Assembly: GCA_000961695.1 (NCBI GenBank)
Contig: LADW01000077.1
Span: 1-64,000 of the forward strand
Direction of reading: 5' to 3'
From: Hyphomonadaceae bacterium BRH_c29
GTDB taxonomy: Bacteria; Pseudomonadota; Alphaproteobacteria; Caulobacterales; Hyphomonadaceae
Length of the DNA stretch: 64,000 nt
The position numbers and the translations under genes are program-made. Numbering within the stretch: the first letter of the stretch is position 1; the number at the start of each line of letters is the position of its first letter. Positions 53,072 to 62,359 of the stretch are shown here, one piece after another. Under the pieces are notes generated by a model, which saw only the letters and a list, made by a program, of their open reading frames with translations, had not been told where the DNA came from and made no database searches.

Positions 53072-54358
53072 TTAGTGAACAGCGTATTGTGGAGGCCTTT
53101 CCCTAACGAGATGATCGTGCAGGAACGTGGTGAACGCATCAATGTCTTCTGAAACCACGCTATGCCCGCCAGGGCGCAGCCACCAGGCGATGCCCGCCGC
53201 CGGGTCGAAGTCCTGCATGCCCGAGACGGTCAGACCGGGGTGTCCCGTAACTTCATAGGCCGCGCTGGCCGCTTCCGCTGCCCGGAAGGACGAGTTCGGG
53301 TCGGACCAGACATCCCGCCGGCCATTGCCCAACAGCACAGGCGTTGGCGCGACCAAGGCGAGCAGCTCATGCTGGTCGACCGGGATCTCGTCCAGCTTGT
53401 CCAACCATTCCTGCGCCTGCGGCGCCAGCCAGTGAGGATAGGCTTTCGCCATCCGGTCCAGCCGCTCACCCGTGTGCGAGCGTGACAGCGAGGCCCCGGC
53501 AAAGCCGGACTGGTGCGCCACCACGGCGGCGATCCGCCGGTCCCAGACAGCGGCCATCAGGGCGGATTTGCCATGCCGGGAATGGCCCATTACGGCGATC
53601 TCCTGCGGGTCGATACGCGGGTCGGCTTCCAGCACGTCAGTGGCTGCAGAGAAACTGTATGCCCAGGCCATCAGCGCGGAGGTCGGGTTCACTGGTCCGC
53701 CCAGTGCCGCCATGGCCGCCGGCGCTTCCTTCTTGCTGTCCGGGATGAAATCCGACGCATAGAAGCTCGCATAGGCGAGCCCGGCATCGAAATAGCGGCC
53801 GACCGGGGCAACCGAGATATAGGTGCCAAAAATCTCTGTCTCGAGCCAACCGAGCGCGCCCGTTATCTTTGGGCCGTCGCAGAAGGTACCGTCTTCGTCC
53901 GTTGCGCGCTCATCCGGGAACACCGAGCACGTGCTGGAAAACGTCTGGTTGATGACGACAGGCACTGGCCCGGATGCCTTTGGAAACGCGGTGACGAGAT
54001 GGAAGGTGCTGGCGCTCTCGCCGCTGCCGACCGTAATCGCTACTTCTTCCAGCGTGCCACGTCCGTCCAGGTATTCCGGGTCGATCATCTGCCAGTCGCC
54101 GAAGCTGACCGGCATGCCGGCGGGCCACGGCCCGTAGAGCACATCCTCGAATTTCTGCTTCAGCGCCTCGCGCGCCGGGCTGCCTTCGACCGTCACAGCC
54201 GCCACGTCCAGCGCAGGCTCCGGCGCCGCCTTGTTGGTCGTTTCGAGGCTCGCATAATTCATGCCCAGCATGCTGCAGCTCGACATGATGAGCGAGACAA
54301 CAAGGATGAGAACCAGAAGCGGTAAACGGGCGAGAAACCAGAGAATGGGGCGGATCAT
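53072..54358 (-). CDS. CE15-like (glucuronoyl esterase-type) alpha/beta hydrolase lipoprotein
   Basis: A 428-residue exported hydrolase. Signal and lipobox: LLVLILVVSLIMSSCSM (Cys28). Nucleophile elbow: IAVMGHSRHGKSALMAAVWD (Ser260); the G-x-S-R-x-G-K form is that of CE15 glucuronoyl esterases. The His is in LRPGGHSVVSEDID. A further typical segment is RIAAVVAHQSGFAGASLSR. CE15 enzymes cut ester links between lignin and glucuronoxylan, or act on algal uronates. Given the marine-type relatives, a role in polysaccharide breakdown is possible, but no other carbohydrate genes are close. Alternatively it acts on other esters. Confidence 0.75.
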   Translation of the reverse strand: MIRPILWFLARLPLLVLILVVSLIMSSCSMLGMNYASLETTNKAAPEPALDVAAVTVEGSPAREALKQKFEDVLYGPWPAGMPVSFGDWQMIDPEYLDGRGTLEEVAITVGSGESASTFHLVTAFPKASGPVPVVINQTFSSTCSVFPDERATDEDGTFCDGPKITGALGWLETEIFGTYISVAPVGRYFDAGLAYASFYASDFIPDSKKEAPAAMAALGGPVNPTSALMAWAYSFSAATDVLEADPRIDPQEIAVMGHSRHGKSALMAAVWDRRIAAVVAHQSGFAGASLSRSHTGERLDRMAKAYPHWLAPQAQEWLDKLDEIPVDQHELLALVAPTPVLLGNGRRDVWSDPNSSFRAAEAASAAYEVTGHPGLTVSGMQDFDPAAGIAWWLRPGGHSVVSEDIDAFTTFLHDHLVRERPPQYAVH

Positions 54359-54444
54359 ATGTTTCCTGTCTTCATGAACGGCCTCACCGTCGGGCGACCC
54401 TACCCATATTCATCGCGCCTTCCAGCCCGCTCACGAAATAGTGG

Positions 54445-55278
54445 TTATGCGGTTTGCGCATACCTTTCCCGGTAGCGCCGCGATCCGGGAACGGTCTCGC
54501 CGGTGTCGAGTTCGAGCACCGCGTCGCCTTCCCCGGTCGGTGTGATGGTCTTCACATGGTCCAGATTGACGAGGTGGGAGCGATGCACCCGCACGTGGCG
54601 CCCGCCTGCCTCTGATAGCAGGCGCTCAAGTTCGGTCAGGGTCATGCGGGCCAGATGCGTTCCGGTAGTCGTCGACACATCGACATAGTTCGCCGCCGCC
54701 TGTGCATGGATGACGTCGCCGGCATTCAGCATGATCGTCCGCCCGCCGGACTTCAGCATCACGCGATGCTCACGAACGGCCATCTCATCCACGGCCTCCG
54801 CTTCAAGCCGGTTCTGCATCGCCATGCGCGCAAGGGCGAACATCGCCATGGTGATGCCATAGCCATAGGCATCCTTGCGCCCCTCGTAGATCCAGTTGAG
54901 CGGATCCGCGAGGCCGAACGTGTAGGTCTCGCCCAGGAGGAGCGGATAGGTCAGCTTCCGGATCGCCACAAAGATCAGCACGTGCAGGACGATGAAGGCG
55001 GCACATGCAGCCAGGTGAACAGGCGCGCTCCGCCGCCAGTTCCGGATCGACAGGGGCGCCACATCCAGCACGCGCGGAAAGAACGGCACCAGCATCAGGA
55101 GAGACATGTGCGAGGCCACCTCGCGCAGCCAGGGCTCTGCCGCCGCCTGCCGGTGCTCAATCTGGATCGACGTCGCCTGGATCACGAACGAGGCCAGCAT
55201 GAACACCACGAAAAAGGCCAGCGCCCAGCGATCTGAGATCCGGTCGGCCCGGGATTCGGGGTGGGAATTCTGCGTCAT
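54445..55278 (-). CDS. Membrane-bound LytTR-type transcriptional regulator
   Basis: About 277 residues. Four membrane segments in the N-terminal half (ALAFFVVFMLASFVIQATSI; VHLAACAAFIVLHVLIFVAI; others weaker), then a cytoplasmic LytTR DNA-binding domain: HRVMLKSGGRTIMLNAGDVI, AQAAANYVDVSTTTGTHLAR, GGRHVRVHRSHLVNLDHVKT and a tail with VPGSRRYRERY. No kinase or receiver domain, so it is a one-component membrane regulator. It is divergent from an acyltransferase gene with about 185 bp between starts, its probable target. Confidence 0.87.
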   Translation of the reverse strand: MTQNSHPESRADRISDRWALAFFVVFMLASFVIQATSIQIEHRQAAAEPWLREVASHMSLLMLVPFFPRVLDVAPLSIRNWRRSAPVHLAACAAFIVLHVLIFVAIRKLTYPLLLGETYTFGLADPLNWIYEGRKDAYGYGITMAMFALARMAMQNRLEAEAVDEMAVREHRVMLKSGGRTIMLNAGDVIHAQAAANYVDVSTTTGTHLARMTLTELERLLSEAGGRHVRVHRSHLVNLDHVKTITPTGEGDAVLELDTGETVPGSRRYRERYAQTA

Positions 55279-55464
55279 CACCGAAGCGTCTCTGCCATAG
55301 GGCGAGCCGGTGGGAAACGCCCCTTGCCCGCCATTCGTCCCAGATCGTCGCCGCTCGTCCCAGATCGGCAGCTTTCATCCCGCAGAGCAGACACTGATCC
55401 CTCCGGTAGCGACAGGCGGCGGGGAAAACACCCACAAGGCGGTATCAGACTGTGGAGAGACCCC

Positions 55465-56646
55465 ATGCCTCAGACCGCCACTTTCCCTCGCCGCTATGAC
55501 CTCGACTGGCTGCGCATCATCGCGTTCGGCCTGCTCATTCTTTACCACACGGGCATGTTCTACGTGACGTGGGGCTGGCACGTGAAAAGCGTGCATGCAG
55601 GCCCCGGTGCGGAGTGGCTGATGCTGCTGTTCAATCCTTGGCGGCTGGCGCTCCTCTTCTTCATTTCCGGCGTGGCGCTTCGCTTTGCGGCGGACAAGCT
55701 CGGCGGGTCGAAACTGGCGCGCGACCGTGCCATTCGGCTTGGCTTGCCGATCCTCTTCGGCATGGCCGTCGTGGTGGCGCCGCAAAGCTGGCTGCAGCTG
55801 GTCGAATCCGGCGAATTCACCGGCAGTTTCTGGCAGTTCTGGCCGCACTATCTGGACTTCGGCTCCGATTTTTCGATCACCACGCCGACCTGGAACCATC
55901 TCTGGTATGTGGTCTACCTGCTGGTCTACACGCTGCTCCTGGCGCCGGTGGCGCCTTTCCTTTCGAAGCTGATGGCAGGCCCCGGCGAACGGCTCACCAG
56001 CGTGATCTTCCGTGACCGTGCCGGCGTCTTTGTGCTCGTGACGGTGATCCTGCTGCCGCACTACGTGATCCAGTACACACTCGATCCGCTGTTTCCGACA
56101 ACCCATGCCCTGCTCGACGATTGGGCGAACCATGCCCACAGCGTCACCCTGCTGCTGACCGGCTTCCTGCTCGCCAAGGACCGGAATTTCTGGAACGCGG
56201 TACGCCGGGCGCTGCCACTTGTGCTGACCCTCGCGATCATCCTCGGCACCGCGCAGACCTGGGTGCGCTTTCACCGGGACCTGATGACCGACACGGCGTG
56301 GTCGGTCTACGAGGCCGGTCGCACGCTGTATGCTTGGACGGCCATCCTCTCCCTGCTCGGCCTCGCCCAACGCTACCTGAACCGGCCCAGCCGCGCGCTG
56401 ACCTATATGACCGAAGCGATCTTCCCCTGGTATATCCTGCACCAGACGCTCACCGTCATGGCGGGCTACTGGCTGACACGTCAGGGTCTCAGCGTCTGGG
56501 TCGAGGCACCCCTGGTGATCCTGGCAACGTTCGGCGGCTGCGCGCTGCTCCACGAACTGGTGATCCGCCGGGTGGGCTTCCTGCGGCCCCTGTTCGGACT
56601 GAAGCCCATGGTACGCGTTCGGGCCCTGCCTGCCCCGGCGGAATAG
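55465..56646 (+). CDS. Acyltransferase-3 family membrane protein
   Basis: A 393-residue polytopic protein of the AT3 family. N-terminal motif RYDLDWLRIIAFGLLILYHT carries the conserved His; RWLR-type start and LLFFISGVALRFAADK are also typical. About ten membrane segments. AT3 enzymes O-acylate sugars, LPS, peptidoglycan or glucans at the inner membrane. Substrate unknown. The track starts at 55261, but ATG 55465 has GGAGAG 5 nt upstream. The adjacent LytTR gene may control it. Confidence 0.87.
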   Translation: MPQTATFPRRYDLDWLRIIAFGLLILYHTGMFYVTWGWHVKSVHAGPGAEWLMLLFNPWRLALLFFISGVALRFAADKLGGSKLARDRAIRLGLPILFGMAVVVAPQSWLQLVESGEFTGSFWQFWPHYLDFGSDFSITTPTWNHLWYVVYLLVYTLLLAPVAPFLSKLMAGPGERLTSVIFRDRAGVFVLVTVILLPHYVIQYTLDPLFPTTHALLDDWANHAHSVTLLLTGFLLAKDRNFWNAVRRALPLVLTLAIILGTAQTWVRFHRDLMTDTAWSVYEAGRTLYAWTAILSLLGLAQRYLNRPSRALTYMTEAIFPWYILHQTLTVMAGYWLTRQGLSVWVEAPLVILATFGGCALLHELVIRRVGFLRPLFGLKPMVRVRALPAPAE

Positions 56647-56701
56647 GGCTTCCAGCCAGATTCAGGCTTGCCCGGCAGCGCCGCGCCGCTAGCTTGCGCG
56701 C

Positions 56702-57301
56702 ATGAAACTGGTTCCTCTTCTGATTGGCAGCGTCCTTGGCCTCGGCGCGGGCGCTGTCTCCGCATTGTTCATGGCCGGCATGATCGGGTCCGGCGTCCGG
56801 CTGTCCGGCGCGGTCGATGTCGACGGCTGGCAGAGCGACTGGACGATTGGTTCGGTCGCGGCCAACCCGTGGACCCGCGCCCGCGTTGCCCGCCACGGCC
56901 TGCTGGCGCTGACGCGCAAGGAAGCGGTCTATTTCACCAAGGCGACCGATGAAGGTGGCAGGTCACTGACCGAAGCCTGCACGTACCGCGTCAGCGGCGC
57001 CGGGATGCCCGCGCTCTGGTGGTCGCTTACCCTTTATGACGGGACGAGCTACCTGCCGCGCAACACAGACAATGCACTGTCCTACGATCTCACCAAGGCG
57101 ACAGCAGAAGGCGACGCCGATGCCTGGTCATTCACCGTCTCCCAAACGGCCCCCGCAGAGGGCGCCTGGGTCTCCAGCAAGGCGGCCGGAGCGTTCGATC
57201 TGACACTCCGCCTCTACAAGCCGTCGCCTGACCTGATCGAAAACCCGAACGCCACGCTGATCGCGCCAAGGATCGAGCGAATCTCCTGTGGGGGGCAATG
57301 A
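56702..57301 (+). CDS. DUF1214 domain protein, membrane-anchored
   Basis: A 199-residue protein. An N-terminal anchor (LVPLLIGSVLGLGAGAVSAL) and a DUF1214-type beta-sandwich: WTRARVARHGLLALTRKEAV, CTYRVSGAGMPALWWSLTLY and DLTLRLYKPSPDLIENPNAT. In many bacteria DUF1254 and DUF1214 are fused in one protein of about 450 residues. Here they are two small anchored genes with 4-nt overlap (ATGA) and the DUF1214 partner comes first. Function unknown. Confidence 0.82.
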   Translation: MKLVPLLIGSVLGLGAGAVSALFMAGMIGSGVRLSGAVDVDGWQSDWTIGSVAANPWTRARVARHGLLALTRKEAVYFTKATDEGGRSLTEACTYRVSGAGMPALWWSLTLYDGTSYLPRNTDNALSYDLTKATAEGDADAWSFTVSQTAPAEGAWVSSKAAGAFDLTLRLYKPSPDLIENPNATLIAPRIERISCGGQ

Positions 57302-57837
57302 TCATGCGAAACGTCCTGACCGGCCTCGCCGCCTTTGTCGTCACATTCGCCATCGCGCATTTCGTCGTGCTGAACGCCCTGCCCGGCAAGATCATGTCCA
57401 AGGTCCGGGATGGCATGATGGAACGAGGCCTGCCCGTGAACGCGTGGCAAATGACCCCGCGCACCAGCCCGGAGAACCAGGCCGTCGTGCGCCCCGCCCC
57501 GGACCTCGCCTATGCCATCTGTCTGGTCGACCTGTCGGAAGGCCCTGTCGAACTCACTGCCTCGGCCTGGCCGGACTATGGCTCCCTCTCGGTCTTCTCG
57601 GCCAGCACGGACAATGTCTATGCCGGCTCGCTGGACGCCCGCGTGGCAGACACGCCGGACGTGCGCCATGTCATCGTGGCGATGGAAGGACAGGACGTGG
57701 GGAATGCAGATGGCGCAGACATCGTACGGGTCAACAAGCCGGACGCCTTCGCCCTCATCCGCCGGCTCGCGCCGTCACAGGACGCCTATGAGGCGGCAAA
57801 GGATCTGGTGCCGGGCAGCCAGTGCGGCCCGCTCTGA
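57298..57837 (+). CDS. DUF1254 domain protein, membrane-anchored
   Basis: A 179-residue protein with N-terminal anchor (VLTGLAAFVVTFAIAHFVVL) and a DUF1254-type domain: LAYAICLVDLSEGPVELTAS, WPDYGSLSVFSASTDNVYAG and later IVRVNKPDAFALIRRL. It is the natural partner of the upstream DUF1214 gene. A Met at 57304 is an alternative start. The pair is probably exposed to the periplasm. It converges on ispG with 3 bp between stops. Confidence 0.8.
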   Translation: MIMRNVLTGLAAFVVTFAIAHFVVLNALPGKIMSKVRDGMMERGLPVNAWQMTPRTSPENQAVVRPAPDLAYAICLVDLSEGPVELTASAWPDYGSLSVFSASTDNVYAGSLDARVADTPDVRHVIVAMEGQDVGNADGADIVRVNKPDAFALIRRLAPSQDAYEAAKDLVPGSQCGPL

Positions 57838-57840
57838 CGC

Positions 57841-58974
57841 CTATTCGGCAGCGACTTCCGCTTTTTCGCGTTCGGCTCTGAGGCGTTCGGCCTTCTGCTC
57901 GACCAGGTCGACGATATGCTCGATCATGTCGGCATTCGAGACATTGTGGTCGGCCCGGCCGGCCACGAACATCTTGCCGCTTTCCTTGCCGCCGCCGGTG
58001 AAGCCGAGATCGGTCAGCGCCGCCTCGCCGGGGCCGTTCACGACGCAGCCGATGATGGACAGCGAAATCGGCTCATGGATATGGGAGAGGCGCTGCTCAA
58101 GGATTTCAACGGTCTTGATGACGTCAAAGCCCTGACGCGCGCAGGATGGGCACGCCACGATGTTCACGCCGCGCGTGCGCAGGCCGAGGGATTTCAGCAT
58201 CTCGAAGCCGACTTTCACCTCTTCCACCGGATCGGCAGACAGGGACACGCGGATCGTGTCGCCGATCCCGGCCCAGAGCAGTGCGCCCATGCCGATGGAG
58301 GATTTCACGGTGCCGGTGCGCAGGCCGCCTGCCTCGGTGATGCCGAGGTGCAGCGGTGCGTCGGTCGCCTCCGCCAGCTGCTGGTAAGCCGCAACGGTCA
58401 GGAACATGTCGGAGGCTTTCACCGAGATCTTGTACTCGTGAAAGCCAAGGTCATCGAGGATGCGGGCATGGTCCAGCGCCGACTCGACCATCGCGTCCGG
58501 GCAAGGTTCGCCATATTTTTCAAGGAGATGGCGCTCAAGGCTCCCGCCATTCACGCCGATCCGGATGGAGCAGCCATTGGCGCGGGCCGCGTTCACGACT
58601 TCCTTCACGCGGGCCTGCGAGCCGATATTGCCGGGATTGATCCGCAGGCAGGCAGCGCCTGCATCGGCGGCTTCGATGCCGCGCTTGTAGTGGAAATGGA
58701 TGTCCGCAACGATCGGCACGGGGCTCGCCTTGCAGATCGCTTTCATCGCGGCAGTCGACTCTTCGGTCGGGCAGGAGACGCGCACGATGTCCGCGCCCGC
58801 TTCGGCGGCGCGCTCGATCTGCGCGATGGTGGCAGCCGCGTCTTCGGTCGGCGTGTTGGTCATGGTCTGCACGGCGATGGGGGCATCGCCGCCCACCAGC
58901 ACATTGCCAACGCGGATCTGGCGGGATGTGCGACGGGTAATGTCGCGCCATGGACGGATCGGATTGTGACTCAT
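57841..58974 (-). CDS. ispG: 4-hydroxy-3-methylbut-2-enyl-diphosphate synthase
   Basis: A 377-residue 4Fe-4S enzyme of the MEP isoprenoid pathway. The TIM barrel begins [20 protein letters not shown] and contains [15 protein letters not shown] and [20 protein letters not shown]. Cluster Cys are in [20 protein letters not shown] and [14 protein letters not shown]. It turns methylerythritol cyclodiphosphate into HMBPP. It follows rodZ on the same strand, an old bacterial linkage. Confidence 0.96.
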   Translation of the reverse strand: MSHNPIRPWRDITRRTSRQIRVGNVLVGGDAPIAVQTMTNTPTEDAAATIAQIERAAEAGADIVRVSCPTEESTAAMKAICKASPVPIVADIHFHYKRGIEAADAGAACLRINPGNIGSQARVKEVVNAARANGCSIRIGVNGGSLERHLLEKYGEPCPDAMVESALDHARILDDLGFHEYKISVKASDMFLTVAAYQQLAEATDAPLHLGITEAGGLRTGTVKSSIGMGALLWAGIGDTIRVSLSADPVEEVKVGFEMLKSLGLRTRGVNIVACPSCARQGFDVIKTVEILEQRLSHIHEPISLSIIGCVVNGPGEAALTDLGFTGGGKESGKMFVAGRADHNVSNADMIEHIVDLVEQKAERLRAEREKAEVAAE

Positions 58975-59046
58975 GTCTGCGCCTCTGGTGCCTTCAGCCC
59001 CTAGATGGCGCGTCCGGAGCGATCCGGCAATGCGTCAACAGGAAAC

Positions 59047-59976
59047 TTAGCGGCTGGCTTTGCTGCCGCCATTTGCGGCCATGGCCGGAGCGGAAATCTC
59101 TGCTGCGTGGGCGAGCTGCTCGTCGACGCTGACCGAAAACACTTCTGCGCCATCCGGGCCAAGCGGGCCAACCACGATATCACCGACGCGCCATTCAAAC
59201 GCACCGCCATCCTGGGCCGACACGGTCCAGCCAGCATTCAGACGCGGGAAATAGGTTTCGTCCGCAGCCATGGTACGGCTGCGGAAAATGGTGCCATCGG
59301 CGCCGCGAACTTCCAGCCAGCCCTGACGGATTGCGACGAGTTCCAGCGGCAGGGTATCCGGTACCGGGCGCGTGCTTTCGGATTCAGCGAACAGGCTGTC
59401 GCGCGCGCCATTGATGGCCACAACAGCGGCAACGTCAGGCGCCTCCGGCGCAGGGCGCATGACTTGCGACACGCCAATCGCCCCGGCAGCCAGCGCAATA
59501 AGGGCCGTTGCCGACGCAAGCGCCAGCGGCCAGCGGGCACGCTCGGGGCCGATCTTGCCCATTTTCGGGACAGGCGCGGCCTCTTTGACTTCTTTAACGG
59601 CGCCGCATTCCTTGGTGTAGATGGCGACGACGTCCTTCTCGGGCAGGCCGAGGAATTTTGCATAGGTGCTGAGAATGGCCGTCAGATAGCCGCCTTTGGG
59701 CAGCTCGCCGACTTCCATACGCTCAAGCCACATCAGGTAGTCTTTGCGCAGCAGGGTGGCGGCGGTGACATCGCTCAGCTCAAGGCCCTTGGCCTCACGC
59801 ACACGGCGCAGCACCTGACCCATGCGCAGGGATTCGCCATCATAGGACCGGCTCTCGAAGATTTCCCTGGCCTGCAGGAAGCGGTCTGAGTCCGTCACTG
59901 GCTTGCCCGCTATAGCGGGTTCGCGCCCGGCGTCCGGGGCGGCCTGTTCGTGAGGGGTATCGTCTTCGTGTGCCAT
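59047..59976 (-). CDS. rodZ: RodZ-type cytoskeletal membrane protein
   Basis: A 309-residue protein. Cytoplasmic HTH region (MGQVLRRVREAKGLELSDVT; RKDYLMWLERMEVGELPKGG), one membrane segment at about 147-167 (RWPLALASATALIALAAGAI), and a periplasmic DUF4115 domain (LVAIRQGWLEVRGADGTIFR; FEWRVGDIVVGPLGPDGAEV). RodZ links MreB filaments to the elongasome, controlling rod shape. Linkage with ispG supports the call. The N-terminal 45 residues are an acidic extension. Confidence 0.88.
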   Translation of the reverse strand: MAHEDDTPHEQAAPDAGREPAIAGKPVTDSDRFLQAREIFESRSYDGESLRMGQVLRRVREAKGLELSDVTAATLLRKDYLMWLERMEVGELPKGGYLTAILSTYAKFLGLPEKDVVAIYTKECGAVKEVKEAAPVPKMGKIGPERARWPLALASATALIALAAGAIGVSQVMRPAPEAPDVAAVVAINGARDSLFAESESTRPVPDTLPLELVAIRQGWLEVRGADGTIFRSRTMAADETYFPRLNAGWTVSAQDGGAFEWRVGDIVVGPLGPDGAEVFSVSVDEQLAHAAEISAPAMAANGGSKASR

Positions 59977-60068
59977 GTTCGTCCAAAATCGCCCGAGCAG
60001 TCGCGAGTTGCCACGCTATCGCGCAAGAAACGGTCCATGAGTAGAAGTTAACCCACGAGGCCGATCGA

Positions 60069-62333
60069 TCAACCTTCCGCCAGTTCTACACCATATTCGG
60101 CCGCAAGAGCTAACAACTGGTTACGGAACGCATCGTTCGGCTTCTCCAGCGCAGCTTCAAAATCGGTACGAAACGCTGCAAGATCAAGGCTTCTGATCAT
60201 ACGTTTAACAGGCCCGATGGATCCCGCCGACATGGACAAATTGGTAAACCCGAGGGCAACGAAACAGAGCGCAGACAGGCTTGAGCCGGTCGCCTCGCCA
60301 CAAGCGGACATCCGGATTCCGTAGGTGGAGCACTGTTCGGAAACCATCTTCAGGAAGCGCAAAGCACTGGGGAATACAAGGTCGTACCGATCCGAGACAG
60401 ACGGCGTCATCCGGTCTGCGGCATAGAAGAACTGCATCAGGTCATTGGTGCCGACCGACAGGAAGTCCGCCTCCCCTGCCAGTTCCGACAGGCTGAAGGC
60501 CAGCGCCGGTGTTTCCAGCATGACGCCAACTTCTATACGGGACGGGCGCTTTCCGGTGGCCTCTGCGCTCCATTCGACCTCTTTGAGCAGCAATTCCTTG
60601 GCTGCAAAAAATTCCTGCGGAACGGTCACCATGGGGAACATGACGGTCAGCGGCCTGCTCCCGGCGGCGCGGACCAGCGCCCGCAGCTGACGGCGGAAGA
60701 GGCCTTTATGGTCCAGCGCGAAACGGATCGAGCGCCAACCGAGCGCCGGGTTCTCTTCGCGCTGCAGGTTCAGCGCGGGCAACACCTTGTCACCGCCAAG
60801 ATCGACGGTCCGGAAGATCACCGGCTTTCCGGCGGCCTTGTCCAGGACCCGGCGGTACAGCACGATCTGGTCGTTGAGGCGTGGCAGCGTTTCGGACACC
60901 AGGAACTGGAACTCCGTGCGGAAGAGGCCAACGCCATCCGCCCCGGCCTGCTCCATCATGTCCAGATCAAGCTCGAGGCCTGCATTCAGCATCAGGCGAA
61001 CATCGGTGCCATCTTTGGTCCGCGCCGGCTTGTCCCGCAGGGCGGCATAGCCGGCCTGGCGTTCCGAGCGCAGCGCCACCCGGGCCTTGTACGCATCGTA
61101 CAGGGCGTCATCCGGGCGGACGTGAAGGATGCCCTGCTCCGCATCGACGATCAGCCAGTCGCCCTGATCGATCCGGGTCGTCAGGCCTTCGATACCACCC
61201 AACGTCGGGATGCCGAGCGCGCGGGCCACAATGGCCGCATGGGACGAGGCCGCCGCCTCTTCCATCAGGATGCCGCGCAGGCCGGTATTGGCATATTCCA
61301 GCAATTCCGCCGGACCGAGGCGCCGGGCGACCAGCACGCTGCGCTCCTCGGTGATCTGCGGACGGCCTTCATCGCCGCCCAGAATACGCAGGAGGCGGTT
61401 GTCGAGGTCTTCCAGGTCATGCAGGCGTTCGCGCAGGTAGGGATCGCGCGCGCTTTGCAGGCGGGCGCGGTGTTCCCGGCGGGCCCGGTCAATCGAGGCT
61501 TCCGCAGAGAGGCCGGAGCGCACGCCTTCCTGCAGCCGCTCGGCCCAGGACGGGTCGTGCGCCAGCAGGCGGTAGGTTTCCATCACGTCGCGCGGGTCTT
61601 CCCCCAGAACGGCGCCGTCGATGGCCATCATGCGGTCAATCGAGGCTTTCAGGTCCACCAGCGCCCGCGTCAGGCGGTGGACTTCCAGTTCCTGATCACC
61701 GGCAAAGAACTTGGCGGCCGGAACCACAGGGTCGTAGAGAACAGCCCGGCCATAGCCGAGGCCCTCGCAGAAGACGCGGCCCCGCAGCGAGGCGAGGTTG
61801 CGCGCGCGCTTTTGCACGTCACCATTTTCGAGGTGTTCCGGATCGATCCGGTCGACAATCTCGGCCAGCACCATGGCGATGGTCTGCAGCGTGTCGACTT
61901 CCTCGTCGCCATAGACCCGCTCGGTCCGGTTCTGGACGGTGAGAACCCCGATCACCCGCCCGCCGCGCAGGATGGGCACACCGAGGAACGCATGAAACGG
62001 GTCTTCGCCGGTTTCAGGCCGGTAGGAGAAGGAGGGATGGCGCGGCGCGTCCTGAATTGCCATCGGCTCAGCCCGGCGAGCCACGAGACCGACCAGGCCT
62101 TCATTGGCCGACAGGCGCGTATTGCCGACAGCTTCAGGCTTCAGGCCTTCGGTGGCGATCAGGATGAGCTGTCCGCCCCGGTGGCGCAGGTAAACCGAGC
62201 ACACATCGGCCACCATGGTGGAGGCGATGAGGCGAACCACATTGTCGAGCCGGGAGCGTGTTTCACCGTCTTCCGCCATCATCTGGCGGAGGCGGTTCAT
62301 CAACAGACGCGTGGCAGGCAGGTTGTAGGCCAT
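60069..62333 (-). CDS. ptsP: Phosphoenolpyruvate-protein phosphotransferase PtsP (EI-Ntr)
   Basis: A 754-residue protein. N-terminal GAF domain (SRLDNVVRLIASTMVADVCS to about residue 160), EI helical domain, phospho-His365 in AASSHAAIVARALGIPTLGG, and C-terminal PEP-binding barrel (GLFRTEFQFLVSETLPRLND; FLSVGTNDLMQFFYAADRMT). The GAF domain marks it as EI-Ntr, first enzyme of the nitrogen-related PTS, often sensing glutamine and feeding phosphate to NPr and EIIA-Ntr. It lies 26 bp after lysC, a conserved alphaproteobacterial pair. Confidence 0.95.
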   Translation of the reverse strand: MAYNLPATRLLMNRLRQMMAEDGETRSRLDNVVRLIASTMVADVCSVYLRHRGGQLILIATEGLKPEAVGNTRLSANEGLVGLVARRAEPMAIQDAPRHPSFSYRPETGEDPFHAFLGVPILRGGRVIGVLTVQNRTERVYGDEEVDTLQTIAMVLAEIVDRIDPEHLENGDVQKRARNLASLRGRVFCEGLGYGRAVLYDPVVPAAKFFAGDQELEVHRLTRALVDLKASIDRMMAIDGAVLGEDPRDVMETYRLLAHDPSWAERLQEGVRSGLSAEASIDRARREHRARLQSARDPYLRERLHDLEDLDNRLLRILGGDEGRPQITEERSVLVARRLGPAELLEYANTGLRGILMEEAAASSHAAIVARALGIPTLGGIEGLTTRIDQGDWLIVDAEQGILHVRPDDALYDAYKARVALRSERQAGYAALRDKPARTKDGTDVRLMLNAGLELDLDMMEQAGADGVGLFRTEFQFLVSETLPRLNDQIVLYRRVLDKAAGKPVIFRTVDLGGDKVLPALNLQREENPALGWRSIRFALDHKGLFRRQLRALVRAAGSRPLTVMFPMVTVPQEFFAAKELLLKEVEWSAEATGKRPSRIEVGVMLETPALAFSLSELAGEADFLSVGTNDLMQFFYAADRMTPSVSDRYDLVFPSALRFLKMVSEQCSTYGIRMSACGEATGSSLSALCFVALGFTNLSMSAGSIGPVKRMIRSLDLAAFRTDFEAALEKPNDAFRNQLLALAAEYGVELAEG

Positions 62334-62359
62334 CTATGACCCGGTTGTTGCAAGCGCCC

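Noticed and set aside
53040-53085. Possible terminator after the CE15-like gene
   Set aside because: CTAAGC/GCTTAG can pair but the stem is short, the loop is long and no T-tract follows in the direction of transcription.
60708-62339. 543-residue plus-strand ORF opposite ptsP
   Set aside because: Antisense shadow of ptsP.
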